Shown: piece by piece, positions 1-8,280 of the stretch
Numbering within the stretch: the first letter of the stretch is position 1
Layout: the number at the start of each line of letters is the position of its first letter
Assembly (NCBI GenBank): GCA_943330855.2
Contig: CALQJI020000033.1
Coordinates: 1-51,547 of the forward strand
Source: Klebsiella pneumoniae
Lineage (GTDB): Bacteria; Verrucomicrobiota; Verrucomicrobiia; Limisphaerales; SXTU01
Direction of reading: 5' to 3'
DNA length: 51,547 bases
Translations under genes and position numbers: made by a program
The notes under the pieces: model-generated
Database searches by the model: none
Seen by the model: the letters and a program-made list of their open reading frames with translations, nothing else
What the model was told of the DNA's origin: nothing

Positions 1-126
1 AGCAGCGCCCGGCGGGCCAGCCAGCGCTCGGTAAAGTTCATCCGGTGGTTGCGCCATGCGCTGCAAGAAAACCTCACGGAAGCCGCCGCCGTGCCCCGCC
101 TGACCACTCTCTATGCCTCACTTTGA
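1..126 (+). other. Open C-terminal reading-frame fragment inside the terminal repeat
   Basis: A frame open from the first base ends at TGA 124-126 and reads as a plausible protein tail (…FIRWLRHALQENLTEAAAV…LYASL). It looks more like real protein than the overlapping frames. The same tail is present on the minus strand of the other end of the window (51424-51547), because this is the inverted repeat. I do not recognise the family. It may be the end of a gene whose body lies outside the window, or chance. Confidence 0.3.
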
Positions 127-149
127 CACACCTTCACTGGACACCGTTG
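3..149. repeat. Left copy of a 147-bp terminal inverted repeat
   Basis: Positions 3-149 are the exact reverse complement of 51401-51547; I compared them base by base. Identity stops sharply at 149/150, where the left side continues into a pseudopilin gene and the right side into a GST gene. The 147-bp unit includes the first 37 bp of the GST reading frame and an open frame (1-126 here) that ends in a TGA. It is either a genomic inverted repeat at which the assembly stopped or a fold-back assembly artefact; the sequence alone cannot separate these. Confidence 0.9.
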
Positions 150-653
150 TTGTTTCATTGTCCCGTGCTCAACGGTGTTCGCAATCAATACACGCCAGGA
201 TTTCAATGGAACTTCAAGGCCACGCCGGCCAACCCGGGCAGCCGGGTTGGCTACGCGGCCAATGTTTTCTTTTTGTTCTATCCACCACCGAGCGCTCAGG
301 GAGCTAGCACGGTCACGGTTGGGGGCATCGGCTTCAGCTCCGGCTATCGGGCGCGACGCACTTCAGTTATTAACCCCAGTGACACCCTCGTAGTCGGCGA
401 TTCGGAAGGCAATTGGAGCATGAGTGCGTATTGGCCGAATGCGATTATGGATGGGTCCAATCCTCTATACGAAGGTATCGCCACCCGGCATGGCAGCGGG
501 CCCAGGAACGGGCTCAACGGCGGTCGGGGCATGGTGGTTTTCTCCGATTCGCACGCCGAAGCCCGAACCGATGATAAAATCAATCCTCAGGCAGCGAACC
601 GTCTACAAAATTCCATGTATTGGGATCCGCTGCGCCGGGGCGGAAGTCAGTAA
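150..653 (+). pseudogene. N-terminally truncated pseudopilin (H-X9-DG type)
   Basis: About 167 residues read in one frame from position 150 to the TAA at 651-653. The tail (ATRHGSGPRNGLNGG…VVFSDSHAEAR) resembles the conserved C-terminal region of the type II secretion-like pseudopilins that are abundant in Verrucomicrobiota and Planctomycetota. The piece starting LFHCPVLNG fits the family's usual 'F.CP' segment. The class III prepilin leader and the hydrophobic N-terminal helix are missing; the sequence upstream of 150 is the terminal inverted repeat. An ATG at 45 keeps the frame open but would encode repeat sequence, so it is not a believable start. Truncation may be real or caused by the contig end. 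Confidence 0.65.
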
Positions 654-757
654 TGGTCAGCACCAGTTCCTTGAAACGTTCCGCCTCTCACACCGCGTTC
701 ACCCTCATCGAACTCCTTCTTACCACCGCGATCATCGCAATCCTTGTCGGGATGTGA
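653..757 (+). pseudogene. Prepilin N-terminal stub, truncated after the hydrophobic helix
   Basis: The ATG at 653-655 overlaps by one base the TAA of the preceding pseudopilin fragment (TAATG). It encodes 34 residues: a basic leader, the prepilin cleavage/methylation motif FTLIELLLTTAIIAIL, then GM and a TGA at 755-757. Known pseudopilins continue for well over 100 residues, so this is only the leader peptide and half of the transmembrane helix. No continuation was seen in the next 140 bp in any frame. The overlap suggests two pseudopilin genes once formed an operon. Likely a decayed gene; a functional micro-peptide is possible but unsupported. Confidence 0.7.
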
Positions 758-902
758 GGAGACTCCATCTGAGCCCGCCGGCTTGAGCGAAACTGATCTT
801 CAGAAGGACAGGGGGAACACCCTACCCTACTGTGGGTAGCCTACTTCCGCAGAAGTTGAATTTCATGCCGCGCGTGCCAATCATCCCTCCACTCAGTTCA
901 TC

Positions 903-2441
903 ATGAATCAGCCGAACCTTCTCCGCCGCGAGTTTCTCCAAGCTTCCGCCGCCAGCGCCGCCGCGCTCGCGGTCGGCGATAGCCACGCGCAGCAGCCAGC
1001 CAAGCCTTCCCCCTCCCGGCGCAGTGCGTTGATTGCCGAGGAGAACGCCAAGCCCGGCTCCCTCGACTGGCAGCTCACCCGCGTGCGCCTCGACAAAACC
1101 GGCGGCACCCGCGCGCCCGCCATTGAGGGCTACTGCTCGCGCCAGAGCGCGAAGGCGGGCGAGACGCTAGACTTCATGATCAGCGTGAACCCCGACTCGA
1201 AATTCATCTTCGAGGTCTTCCGCACCGGTTACTACGGCGGGCGCGGCGCGCGGCTGATGATGACGGAAGGCCCGATTCCAGGCACGAAGCAGCCCGACCC
1301 GCCCATCGGTGAGAACCGTCTGCGCGAGTGCAAGTGGGCGCCGGTCGTCTCCTTCAAGATTCCCGCCGACTGGGTCAGCGGCGTTTACCTTGCGCGCCTC
1401 ACGACCGTGCCGGACAAGGCCACCGAGCCTTACTGGCAGAGTTACGTCGTCTTCATCGTCCGCGACGACCGCCCGGCGGACCTGCTCTTCCAGTGCAGCG
1501 ACAACACCTGGCAGGCCTACAATAAATGGCCCGACAACTACTCGCTCTACACCGACCCGCGCGGCGCGCACGCCGTCGGCACCGAGGTCAGCTTCGACCG
1601 GCCCTACGGAAAGTATGCGCAGATTTACGAGCACCCGCTGTCCATCGGCTCTGGCGAGTATCTGCTCTGGGAATTCCCGCTGGCCTACTGGCTGGAGCAG
1701 CACGGCTACGACGTGACCTACTGCGCCAACGCCGACTGTCTCCAAGTCGGCAACATCACTCGCTGCAAAACCTTCCTGAGCGTCGGCCATGACGAGTATT
1801 GGGACCCGCGCCAATACGACGCCGTGAAGACAGCCATCGCCGGCGGCACGAACGCACTTTGGCTGTGCGGCAACTCCGTCTTCGGTGTCACGCCGTTCAA
1901 ACCGTCCTCGAGCGGTCAGAACAAACGCATCCTCAAACGCACCGGCATCTACGCTGGCCTGACGGACAAGGAAATCGAGGAATCCATCAACGTGTTCACC
2001 AAGGAGTGGAAACGCGACACGCGCAACGAGGCGGACATCATCGGTGCGCGCAGCATCGTGCCCTTCAACGGCGGCGGCGACTGGGTTTGCACCAAGCCGG
2101 AGCACTGGATTTTCGAGGGCACGGGCATGAAGAAGGGTGACGCGGTCCGCGGCCTCGTTGGCTGGGAACACCACGGTGCGCCCGCGAACATCCCCGGATT
2201 GGAAGTCGTGGGCGAAGGCACCGTCTGGCGCGGCGGCACCACTCCCGCGCATTGGACCGCGACAATTTTCCCCGGCCCGAAGGGCAACATCGTCTTCAAC
2301 GCCGCGACGATTTGGTGGCCTCAGGCGATCAGTTCGCCGCCCGGCCACATCCTCCCATGGAGTCACTGGAGCCGCCCGCACGGCCCTGACGCCCGCGTGC
2401 AACGCATCACAGAGAACTTGCTGAAGCGCTGCGGGGCATAA
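903..2441 (+). CDS. Tat-exported N,N-dimethylformamidase large-subunit-like protein
   Basis: 512 residues. Residues 1-30 form a twin-arginine signal (RREFLQ at about 8-13, followed by an Ala-rich stretch ending near SHAQ), so the mature protein is predicted to be exported folded. The body matches the C-terminal domain of the N,N-dimethylformamidase large subunit family: FRTGYYGGRGARLM at about 110, CSDNTWQAYNKWPDNYS at about 200 and GHDEYWD at about 295. The true enzyme is an iron amidohydrolase with a separate small subunit, which is not encoded nearby. In Verrucomicrobiota these proteins are secreted orphans of unknown substrate. I could not confirm the metal ligands. It stands alone; hisC follows 63 bp downstream on the same strand. 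Confidence 0.8.
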   Translation: MNQPNLLRREFLQASAASAAALAVGDSHAQQPAKPSPSRRSALIAEENAKPGSLDWQLTRVRLDKTGGTRAPAIEGYCSRQSAKAGETLDFMISVNPDSKFIFEVFRTGYYGGRGARLMMTEGPIPGTKQPDPPIGENRLRECKWAPVVSFKIPADWVSGVYLARLTTVPDKATEPYWQSYVVFIVRDDRPADLLFQCSDNTWQAYNKWPDNYSLYTDPRGAHAVGTEVSFDRPYGKYAQIYEHPLSIGSGEYLLWEFPLAYWLEQHGYDVTYCANADCLQVGNITRCKTFLSVGHDEYWDPRQYDAVKTAIAGGTNALWLCGNSVFGVTPFKPSSSGQNKRILKRTGIYAGLTDKEIEESINVFTKEWKRDTRNEADIIGARSIVPFNGGGDWVCTKPEHWIFEGTGMKKGDAVRGLVGWEHHGAPANIPGLEVVGEGTVWRGGTTPAHWTATIFPGPKGNIVFNAATIWWPQAISSPPGHILPWSHWSRPHGPDARVQRITENLLKRCGA

Positions 2442-2504
2442 CGTCTCTTACCGAACGCGAACCCCCTCTCGACTTCCACCGGCATTTGTTCCGACACTCT
2501 GCAC

Positions 2505-3662
2505 ATGGCACTTCGCGCTCCGCGCCCGTTGATTCGTCCGCTCGTCCAGCGGTTGCACGCCTACGTCCCCGGCGAGCAGCCGAAGATTCCCGGCCTCATC
2601 AAGCTCAACACCAACGAAAACCCTTACCCGCCATCGCCCAAAGTCCTCACGGCCGTGAAGACGGCGGTGGATGGCAGACTCCGGCTTTACCCGAATCCAA
2701 CGGCGTCCGGGTTGCGCGAGAAGCTCGCCAAGCTCCACGGCTGTGCGCCGGAGAACATCATCGTCGGCAACGGTTCGGATGAACTGCTGGCGTTGGCGAC
2801 GAGGACGTTTGTGGAGCCGGTAGCCGCCCAGGTGAGGAGGCGGACTGACGGCAGCGCAACGGAATCCGCCTCCTCACCTCGGCGGCTACCGGGCACGACG
2901 GTTCAGTTTTTAAGCCCGAGCTACTCGCTGTATCCCGTGCTGGCAGAAATTGCGGGCGCGGTGACAAGCCCGGTTGCGCTCAACACCGACTTCACCCTGC
3001 CTGCGCTCGCCGCGTTGCCCAAGCGCGGCTGGGATTTCTCTGCCGCACTCTCGCTCATCACCACGCCGAACGCGCCGAGCGGACGCGGCTACTGCACGGC
3101 AGAGTTGGATGCGCTCTGCGCCAAGTCCAAGGGCGTCGTGGTGCTGGATGAAGCTTACGTGGACTTCGCTCGGGAGCACGCGATGGCCCTCGCGCTGAAG
3201 CACTCGCACGTCCTCGTCTCCCGCACCTTCTCGAAGGCTTACTCGCTGTGCTTCCAGCGCGTCGGCTACTTCGTCGGCCACGCGGACCTCATCGCAGCGC
3301 TAGGCAAGGTGCGTGACAGTTACAACGTCAACGGCCTCGGGCAGGTGGCCGCGCTGGCGACGCTCGCCGACTTGTCGCACTACCGGCGCAACTTCCGGCG
3401 CATCATCGCGACGCGTGAGTTGGTCACGGCCGAGTTGACCGGCCTGGGCTGGGCCGTGCTGCCGAGCCAGACAAATTTTCTACTCGCGAAACCGCCGCGC
3501 TTCCCCGCTGAAGAATGGCTGCCGAAGCTGCGTGCGAAGAAACTGCTCGTGCGCTGGTTCAAGTATCCCGAGGTGCGCGACTACCTGCGCATCACTATCG
3601 GCTCGGAAGCGGAGATGAAGACGTTCGTGCGGACAGTCCGGCAGCTTCAGACCGCGAAGTGA
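2505..3662 (+). CDS. hisC: Histidinol-phosphate aminotransferase with a repeat-encoded insertion
   Basis: PLP-dependent fold-type I enzyme that converts imidazole-acetol phosphate and glutamate to histidinol phosphate (histidine biosynthesis, cytosol). N-terminal KLNTNENPYPPSP is the substrate-side signature; GNGSDELL and the Schiff-base lysine K244 in SRTFSKAYSL are present. The protein has 385 residues, about 25 more than usual. The excess is residues 106-129, encoded exactly by a palindromic element at 2820-2889 plus two bases, inserted between …TFVEP and GTTVQFLSPSYSLY. Family members normally run straight through here with a short turn. The insert lies before the YSLY strand and not in the active site, so the enzyme may remain functional. 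There is no his operon around it. Confidence 0.93.
   Translation: MALRAPRPLIRPLVQRLHAYVPGEQPKIPGLIKLNTNENPYPPSPKVLTAVKTAVDGRLRLYPNPTASGLREKLAKLHGCAPENIIVGNGSDELLALATRTFVEPVAAQVRRRTDGSATESASSPRRLPGTTVQFLSPSYSLYPVLAEIAGAVTSPVALNTDFTLPALAALPKRGWDFSAALSLITTPNAPSGRGYCTAELDALCAKSKGVVVLDEAYVDFAREHAMALALKHSHVLVSRTFSKAYSLCFQRVGYFVGHADLIAALGKVRDSYNVNGLGQVAALATLADLSHYRRNFRRIIATRELVTAELTGLGWAVLPSQTNFLLAKPPRFPAEEWLPKLRAKKLLVRWFKYPEVRDYLRITIGSEAEMKTFVRTVRQLQTAK
2820..2889. repeat. Family B palindromic element inside hisC
   Basis: 25-bp arms at 2820-2844 and 2865-2889 pair with a single mismatch around a 20-bp loop. The element begins GTAGCCGCC and ends GGCGGCTAC. The right arm is identical over all 25 bp to 31842-31866 and matches 23 of 25 at the copy ending at 15949; both of those copies are intergenic. 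A CG dinucleotide flanks both ends (2818-2819 and 2890-2891), so the net insertion is 72 bp, a multiple of three. The element has no stop codon in the hisC frame. Confidence 0.92.
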
Positions 3663-3716
3663 CGGAGCACGAGATGCCCATTGCTCGCCAGCCGAGCGTT
3701 TCCCAGAGTGTTATTT

Positions 3717-4226
3717 ATGAAGACATTTTTTCTGCCCAGCCTTGGCCTCGCTCTCCTCTTGACCGTCCATGCCGGACCGCTGCGGGCGCAGGATGAAAAG
3801 CCTGCGAACACCATCGCAGTCGAAGTCCCCGCCGCCGTGAAGACGGCGATACAGAAGGAAGCCGACGGCGGGCGCATCGTCGAGTTGGGCCGCGTGAACG
3901 AGGACGGACGTCAGCAATACGAGGCCACCGTGAGCCGCGAAGGTTTGGAATACCGAATTCGTGTGAACTTGCTGGGCGTCGTCCTGCACGTGGAACTGAA
4001 AGACTACAATGGCGGCGAAGACCAGAGTCTGAGCCAGCTTCCCGCTGCGGTGCGTGACTCCTTCAAGAAACTCGCGCGCGGCGGCAACGTGGAGAACAGC
4101 CGCCGTCAGCGGCTCTCCTATTCCTTCGAGACGCAGATTGACGGCAAGCGCTACGCCATCACGACGGACGACCAAGGGCGCTTGCTGAAGAAGGAACTGC
4201 AGCAGGACGAGAACGAGGAGAAGTAG
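3717..4226 (+). CDS. Periplasmic protein with two PepSY-like repeats
   Basis: 169 residues from the ATG at 3717, chosen because it opens a clean Sec signal (MKTFFLPSLGLALLLTVHAG, cleavage near LRAQ). An upstream in-frame ATG at 3681 would add 12 non-signal residues. The mature part has two similar halves of about 55 residues. Each has a helix (PAAVKTAIQKEA…; PAAVRDSFKKLA…) followed by a beta-meander ending in V..VELKD or LLKKEL. This is the pattern of PepSY-like or beta-lactamase-inhibitor-like folds. The tail is very acidic. No enzyme motif is visible and the function is unknown. It lies 54 bp after hisC on the same strand. Confidence 0.65.
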   Translation: MKTFFLPSLGLALLLTVHAGPLRAQDEKPANTIAVEVPAAVKTAIQKEADGGRIVELGRVNEDGRQQYEATVSREGLEYRIRVNLLGVVLHVELKDYNGGEDQSLSQLPAAVRDSFKKLARGGNVENSRRQRLSYSFETQIDGKRYAITTDDQGRLLKKELQQDENEEK

Positions 4227-4289
4227 CCCGCCGCAGACCCGAGCGCTGGGTTAAATCCGCCGGCACGCAGTTGGGATACCGGCTCCAGC

Positions 4290-6080
4290 CTACTTCTTCC
4301 GATAGTAGATCTCCTCCGCGTTCCACGAGGCTTTGTAATAGCTCAGCACCGATGGGCGGAGGTTCGCGAGATCGTTGCGGAGGGCCACGTAGCTGATGGG
4401 GGAGACGGTGTAAATCAGGGGCACCTGCGCGCTCATGATTTGCTGCACCTCGTCGAAGAGCGCTTTGCGCTTCGCGAAGTCGAGCGTCTTGTGCTGCTCA
4501 TCCATCAACTTATCCATCCGCGCCTCCCAGTCGGTCGCCGGGGACTTCTGCTTCGGAAACCACTCGTGGGTGTAGCCGTCAGATTTGAGCACGTTCATCG
4601 AGGAGGATGGGTCTGTGCTGCCGCCGCCTAGGCTTAGGAGCACGCACTCGTATTCGTAGGTGTCGTTGATGCGGCTGATGAGCGTGTTGAACTCGATGGG
4701 CTGGTAATTGACCTTGATGCCGATTTTTTTCAGGTCGGATTGGATGAAGATGGCGATCTTGTCGCGCACGTTGTTGCCGGTGTTGGTGTTGAAGGTGAAC
4801 TCAATCTCGTTGCCCTGTGCGTCCTCCAGGATGCCGTTGCCGTTGCGGTCTTGGATGCCAATTTCCTTGAGCAGGGCACGGGTGCGAGCGGGGTCGAACG
4901 GGTATTCGGACAGACCAGCGGCGAGCCACTTTTTGTTGGCGGCGGTGATGTAGCCGAAGTTGGCCTGCGCCTTCCCGGCGTAGACGGCCTTCACGATGCT
5001 GGGCCGGTCCACGGCGTGGGCTATGGCCTGTCGGAATTTTTGTTGCTGGAACCAAGCGAGCTTCTTCGGGTCCACGAGGGGTTTGCCGGTCTTTGCGTTG
5101 AGGTTGGTGTTCAGGTTGAACCAGAAGAAGCCGCGCTCCAGCCCGATGCCCAGTTCGCGCACTTGGAAGCGGCCGGTCTTCGTCGCCTCGGCCCGGAAGC
5201 GCTCGACCTCGTCGGGCCGGAGGAACTCGTGGATATCATTCTCGCCCTTGAGGAAACGCAGTGACATGGCGTTCATGTCCGGCACCACCTGATACATCAG
5301 GAAGTCGAGGTAGGGCAGTCGAGTGCCCGCCTTGTCCACGACGAAGTAGTTCGGGTTGCGCTCCAGGAGCGTGAACTCGCCGGCCTTGTATTGCTTCAGC
5401 TTGAAGGGACCGCTGCCCACGAGGCCTTCCGGCGGCGTGTCCACGCCGTAAGCCGAGACGAATTTCTTCTCGGCAAGCTTTTTGGCCAGGATGTGCTTGG
5501 GCAGGATGGGCACACTGCCGACGTTCTCCTCGAATGGCGCACACGGTTCGGGCGTGACGATCTGCACGGTGAGGTCATCCAACTTGGTGACGATGAAGTG
5601 CTTGCCGTCCACCTTGAGCAGGTCAATGGCCGGGTTCGGCACGTCGGGGTCGTAAATGGCTTGGAAGGTGAAGAGGACATCGTCCGCAGTGAGCGGCTTG
5701 CCATCACTCCACAGCAGTCCTTTGCGCAACTTGAAGGTCCACGTCTTCTGATCGGCAGCCACGGACCACTTTTCCGCGAGGCTGGGCAACATCTTCTGCG
5801 ACGGCATATCCAAGGTGAGCAACGACGAGAAGATGAAGCGGTAAATGTCTTCCGAAGACCCCTCGTTCGAAGCGATGGGGTTAAACGTCTTCGGGTCGCC
5901 AAAGGTGGAGAGGACGAGGCGTCCACCGCGAATGCCGGGCGCGCACTCGTTGACGAGCGGCGGCACGGGCAGCGCTGCTCCGGCAGGCGGGGCGGCTTCC
6001 GCTGACCTGTAACCGTTGAACAACAGAATCGCCAAGCCAGCGACAGCGAAGCAACGGGAGCGAGCCATCAAGTGTGTCAT
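4290..6080 (-). CDS. ABC transporter family-5 (peptide/nickel-type) solute-binding protein
   Basis: 596 residues from the ATG at 6078-6080. That start, or the one at 6066-6068, gives a typical signal peptide (ARSRCFAVAGLAILLFNGY). Longer in-frame starts would run through a palindromic repeat at 6157-6245 and are rejected. The mature protein has the SBP_bac_5 layout: N-terminal DPKTFNPIASNEGSSEDIY, then KTWTFKLRKGLLWSDGKPLTADDV, which is the family signature, and a C-terminal lobe with QIDPSS-like strands. It would deliver oligopeptides or similar ligands to an ABC importer. No permease or ATPase partner is nearby; the adjacent ABC-F gene is unrelated to transport. Ligand unknown. Confidence 0.88.
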   Translation of the reverse strand: MTHLMARSRCFAVAGLAILLFNGYRSAEAAPPAGAALPVPPLVNECAPGIRGGRLVLSTFGDPKTFNPIASNEGSSEDIYRFIFSSLLTLDMPSQKMLPSLAEKWSVAADQKTWTFKLRKGLLWSDGKPLTADDVLFTFQAIYDPDVPNPAIDLLKVDGKHFIVTKLDDLTVQIVTPEPCAPFEENVGSVPILPKHILAKKLAEKKFVSAYGVDTPPEGLVGSGPFKLKQYKAGEFTLLERNPNYFVVDKAGTRLPYLDFLMYQVVPDMNAMSLRFLKGENDIHEFLRPDEVERFRAEATKTGRFQVRELGIGLERGFFWFNLNTNLNAKTGKPLVDPKKLAWFQQQKFRQAIAHAVDRPSIVKAVYAGKAQANFGYITAANKKWLAAGLSEYPFDPARTRALLKEIGIQDRNGNGILEDAQGNEIEFTFNTNTGNNVRDKIAIFIQSDLKKIGIKVNYQPIEFNTLISRINDTYEYECVLLSLGGGSTDPSSSMNVLKSDGYTHEWFPKQKSPATDWEARMDKLMDEQHKTLDFAKRKALFDEVQQIMSAQVPLIYTVSPISYVALRNDLANLRPSVLSYYKASWNAEEIYYRKK

Positions 6081-6156
6081 GGCTTGAGAATTTCCACGGG
6101 CGCGGGGAAAGTCGAGCCGCAAGCGGCCATCATCGGTGCCGGCACACGGGGAGAAG

Positions 6157-6245
6157 ATTTTTAGCCACAGATGGGACACGGATGAAACACCGATAAGACA
6201 AGCGCCCGCGCGCTGGACTTTTCCCATCCGTGTTCAATCCGCCCC
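6157..6245. repeat. Family A palindromic element (imperfect)
   Basis: One arm (about 6158-6196) reads TTTTTAGCCACAGATGGGAC followed by ACGGATGAAACACCGAT. A degraded inverse arm (CATCCGTGTTCAATCCG) lies at 6225-6241. Spacer about 28 bp. It lies between the start of the solute-binding protein gene and the end of the ABC-F gene. Confidence 0.75.
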
Positions 6246-6305
6246 CTCGCCCTTCCGGAGAACGGGTTTGTTGCAACCAAACGGGCGGCTCGTGCGTGCT
6301 GGGTA

Positions 6306-7916
6306 TCAGCTCGCCGTGAGCGCGGCGCGGGCGTCTTCACCAGCCCCGGATTTCTCCATGAAATACTCGTAGCCACCGACGTAAGGCGTCACCTGACCGG
6401 CGTTGACGTGCAGCACCTTGGTCGCAAGGTGGCGGATGAAATGCACATCGTGCGAGATGAACACCAGCGTGCCCTCGTAACGCTCCAGCGCCAACGTGAG
6501 CGACTCGACGGTCTGGATGTCGAGGTGCGTCGTCGGCTCGTCCATGAGGAGGAGGTTCGGCGGGTCCACGAGGAATTTGACCAAGTTGAGCCGACTCTTC
6601 TCACCGCCACTGAGGATCGCGGTCTTCTTGAAGATGTCGTCCTTGCGGAACATGAAGGAGCCGAGCACGCCGCGCGCCTCGTCCTCGCGCATCGCAGGCG
6701 CGCTGACCAGCACCTCGTCGAGGACGGTCTTCTCCGGGTCGAGCGTGTCGGCGCGGTGCTGGCTGAAGTAACCAATCTTCGCATTGTGCCCGAGGTCGCG
6801 CTCGCCTTTTTGAAACTCCACCACGCCCGCCAGAATTTTGAGCAGCGTGGATTTGCCCGCGCCATTGGGCCCCACGAGCACCGTGCGTTCGCCGCGCTCG
6901 ATGGTCAGGTCCAGACCGCGATAGACCTGCATGGCCCCGTAGGCCATGTGGATGCCCGCGAGGGAGACCGCACGCTGACCGCCGCGCGGTGGCGGGGGGA
7001 TTTGAAAGCGGAACGGGCGGCGCGGCGCGAGCGGCTTCTCAATCAGCTCCAGTCGTTCGATCTGCTTAAGCTTGCTCATCGCCTGCGATGCCTTCGAGGG
7101 CACCGCGCGGAAGCGGTCCGCGAACTCCTGAAGCGCCGCGATTTCCTTCTGCTGGTTTTTGTAAGCGGCGGACTGCTGCTCGTATCGCTCCTCGCGCTGG
7201 CGCAGGAAGTCCGTGTAGTTGCCCGCGTAGGCGATGAGTTTCTTCTCCGAAATCTCATGCACCTCCGTCACCACTTCGTCCATGAACTGGCGGTCGTGCG
7301 AAATCAGCAGCAGCGCACCCGCGTAATTCTTTAGGTAATTTTGCAGCCAGAGCAGCGAGAGGAGATCGAGATGGTTCGTCGGCTCGTCCAACAGCAGCAG
7401 GTCCGGCTCCATCACGAGTAGCCGCGCCAACCGCGCGCGCATGATCCAGCCGCCGCTCATTTCCCGCGCCTTCCGGTCGAGGTCGCCTTCGCGAAAGCCC
7501 AACCCGCGCAACATCTTCTTGGCCTTCGTCTCCACCTGCGGGTCATTCAAGGCGTCGTGTTTCGCGTGGGCTTCCAAATACTCGGGGGCGGACACCTGGC
7601 CGGCTGCCTCCAGTTCGTGAAGGCGTTTTTCCAAGCGCGGCAGTTCGTCCACGCGGCCCGTGGCCACGTCCAAAATCGTCTCATCGCCCTGCGCCTCGGC
7701 CTCCTGCGGCAGGTGGCCGACCATCGTCCACTCGTCGCGCTCGACGGCCCCGGAGTCCGGCTCCTTCTGCTTGAGAATGATGGAGAACAACGTGGTCTTG
7801 CCCGCGCCGTTCGGCCCGACCAGCGCCACGCGGTCGCCGTAATTCACCCCGAACGACGCGCCTTCAAACAGCACGCGACCGCCCAGAGTCATCTTCAGAT
7901 CTCGAATGTTGAGCAT
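6306..7916 (-). CDS. ABC-F family ATPase (ribosome-associated)
   Basis: 536 residues with two ABC ATPase domains in tandem and no membrane segments, the ABC-F translation factor layout. Walker A motifs GPNGAGKTT (about 34) and GPNGAGKST (about 353), signature motifs MSGGW and LSGGEKSR, and Walker B motifs LLLLDEPTNHLD and LLLMDEPTTHLD are visible. The inter-domain linker (about 240-310) is charged and helical, as expected for the P-site tRNA interaction motif. ABC-F proteins act on the ribosome at the E site to release stalled or antibiotic-inhibited complexes. A paralogue with a C-terminal coiled coil lies at 16003-17958. Which subfamily (EttA, Uup, YbiT or YheS) I cannot assign by eye. Confidence 0.92.
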   Translation of the reverse strand: MLNIRDLKMTLGGRVLFEGASFGVNYGDRVALVGPNGAGKTTLFSIILKQKEPDSGAVERDEWTMVGHLPQEAEAQGDETILDVATGRVDELPRLEKRLHELEAAGQVSAPEYLEAHAKHDALNDPQVETKAKKMLRGLGFREGDLDRKAREMSGGWIMRARLARLLVMEPDLLLLDEPTNHLDLLSLLWLQNYLKNYAGALLLISHDRQFMDEVVTEVHEISEKKLIAYAGNYTDFLRQREERYEQQSAAYKNQQKEIAALQEFADRFRAVPSKASQAMSKLKQIERLELIEKPLAPRRPFRFQIPPPPRGGQRAVSLAGIHMAYGAMQVYRGLDLTIERGERTVLVGPNGAGKSTLLKILAGVVEFQKGERDLGHNAKIGYFSQHRADTLDPEKTVLDEVLVSAPAMREDEARGVLGSFMFRKDDIFKKTAILSGGEKSRLNLVKFLVDPPNLLLMDEPTTHLDIQTVESLTLALERYEGTLVFISHDVHFIRHLATKVLHVNAGQVTPYVGGYEYFMEKSGAGEDARAALTAS

Positions 7917-8102
7917 GGAATTTAATGAGTCACCGACGGACGACCGCCGCTGCGCGGGGAGGAGAAACGGGTCTGCACTCCGCGAGAGCCGGAGCGTTGG
8001 ATTTGTCTTCGGCGACGAGCGGCAGAGGCTAGGCCCCGAGCGTCCGGCGTCAATCGTCCATTTAGAACTGAGCCCAGCCTAGGCTCATCTTGACACTGCC
8101 CC

Positions 8103-8205
8103 GAAGCGCGGGCTTCCAGGCCGCAGCGGGTGATTCGCGCGAGCGCGTGGAAGTTGACAGCCCGCAACCTTCGAGCGGCGGCGGGCGACACGCCCGCGCT
8201 CCGCA
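8103..8205. repeat. Family E palindromic element
   Basis: Left arm GAAGCGCGGGCTTCCAGGCC… (8103-8127) and right arm …GACACGCCCGCGCTCCG (ending about 8203) are imperfect inverse copies around a unique spacer. Related copies are at 19421-19524, at 25812-25885 and inside the coding sequence at 37870-37955. The rest of the 7917-8280 intergenic stretch holds no gene that I can support. Confidence 0.7.
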
Positions 8206-8232
8206 TCACGACCTCGCGCCCCGCCTTGATGC

Positions 8233-8255
8233 TTGGACTTTGGACTTTGGACTTT
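8233..8255 (+). repeat. Three tandem copies of a 7-bp unit
   Basis: TTGGACT is repeated three times at 8233-8253 followed by TT, immediately upstream of polX (start 8281). It leaves the frame open upstream of the true ATG, which is why a longer spurious start exists at 8233. No regulatory role can be shown. Confidence 0.85.
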
Positions 8256-8280
8256 CGCCACCTTCGCTAAACTCCCCCGC

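Noticed and set aside
8233..8255. Tandem TTGGACT repeat as a CRISPR-like or operator array
   Set aside because: Only three 7-bp units with no spacers. Too short to be an array, and nothing links it to regulation.
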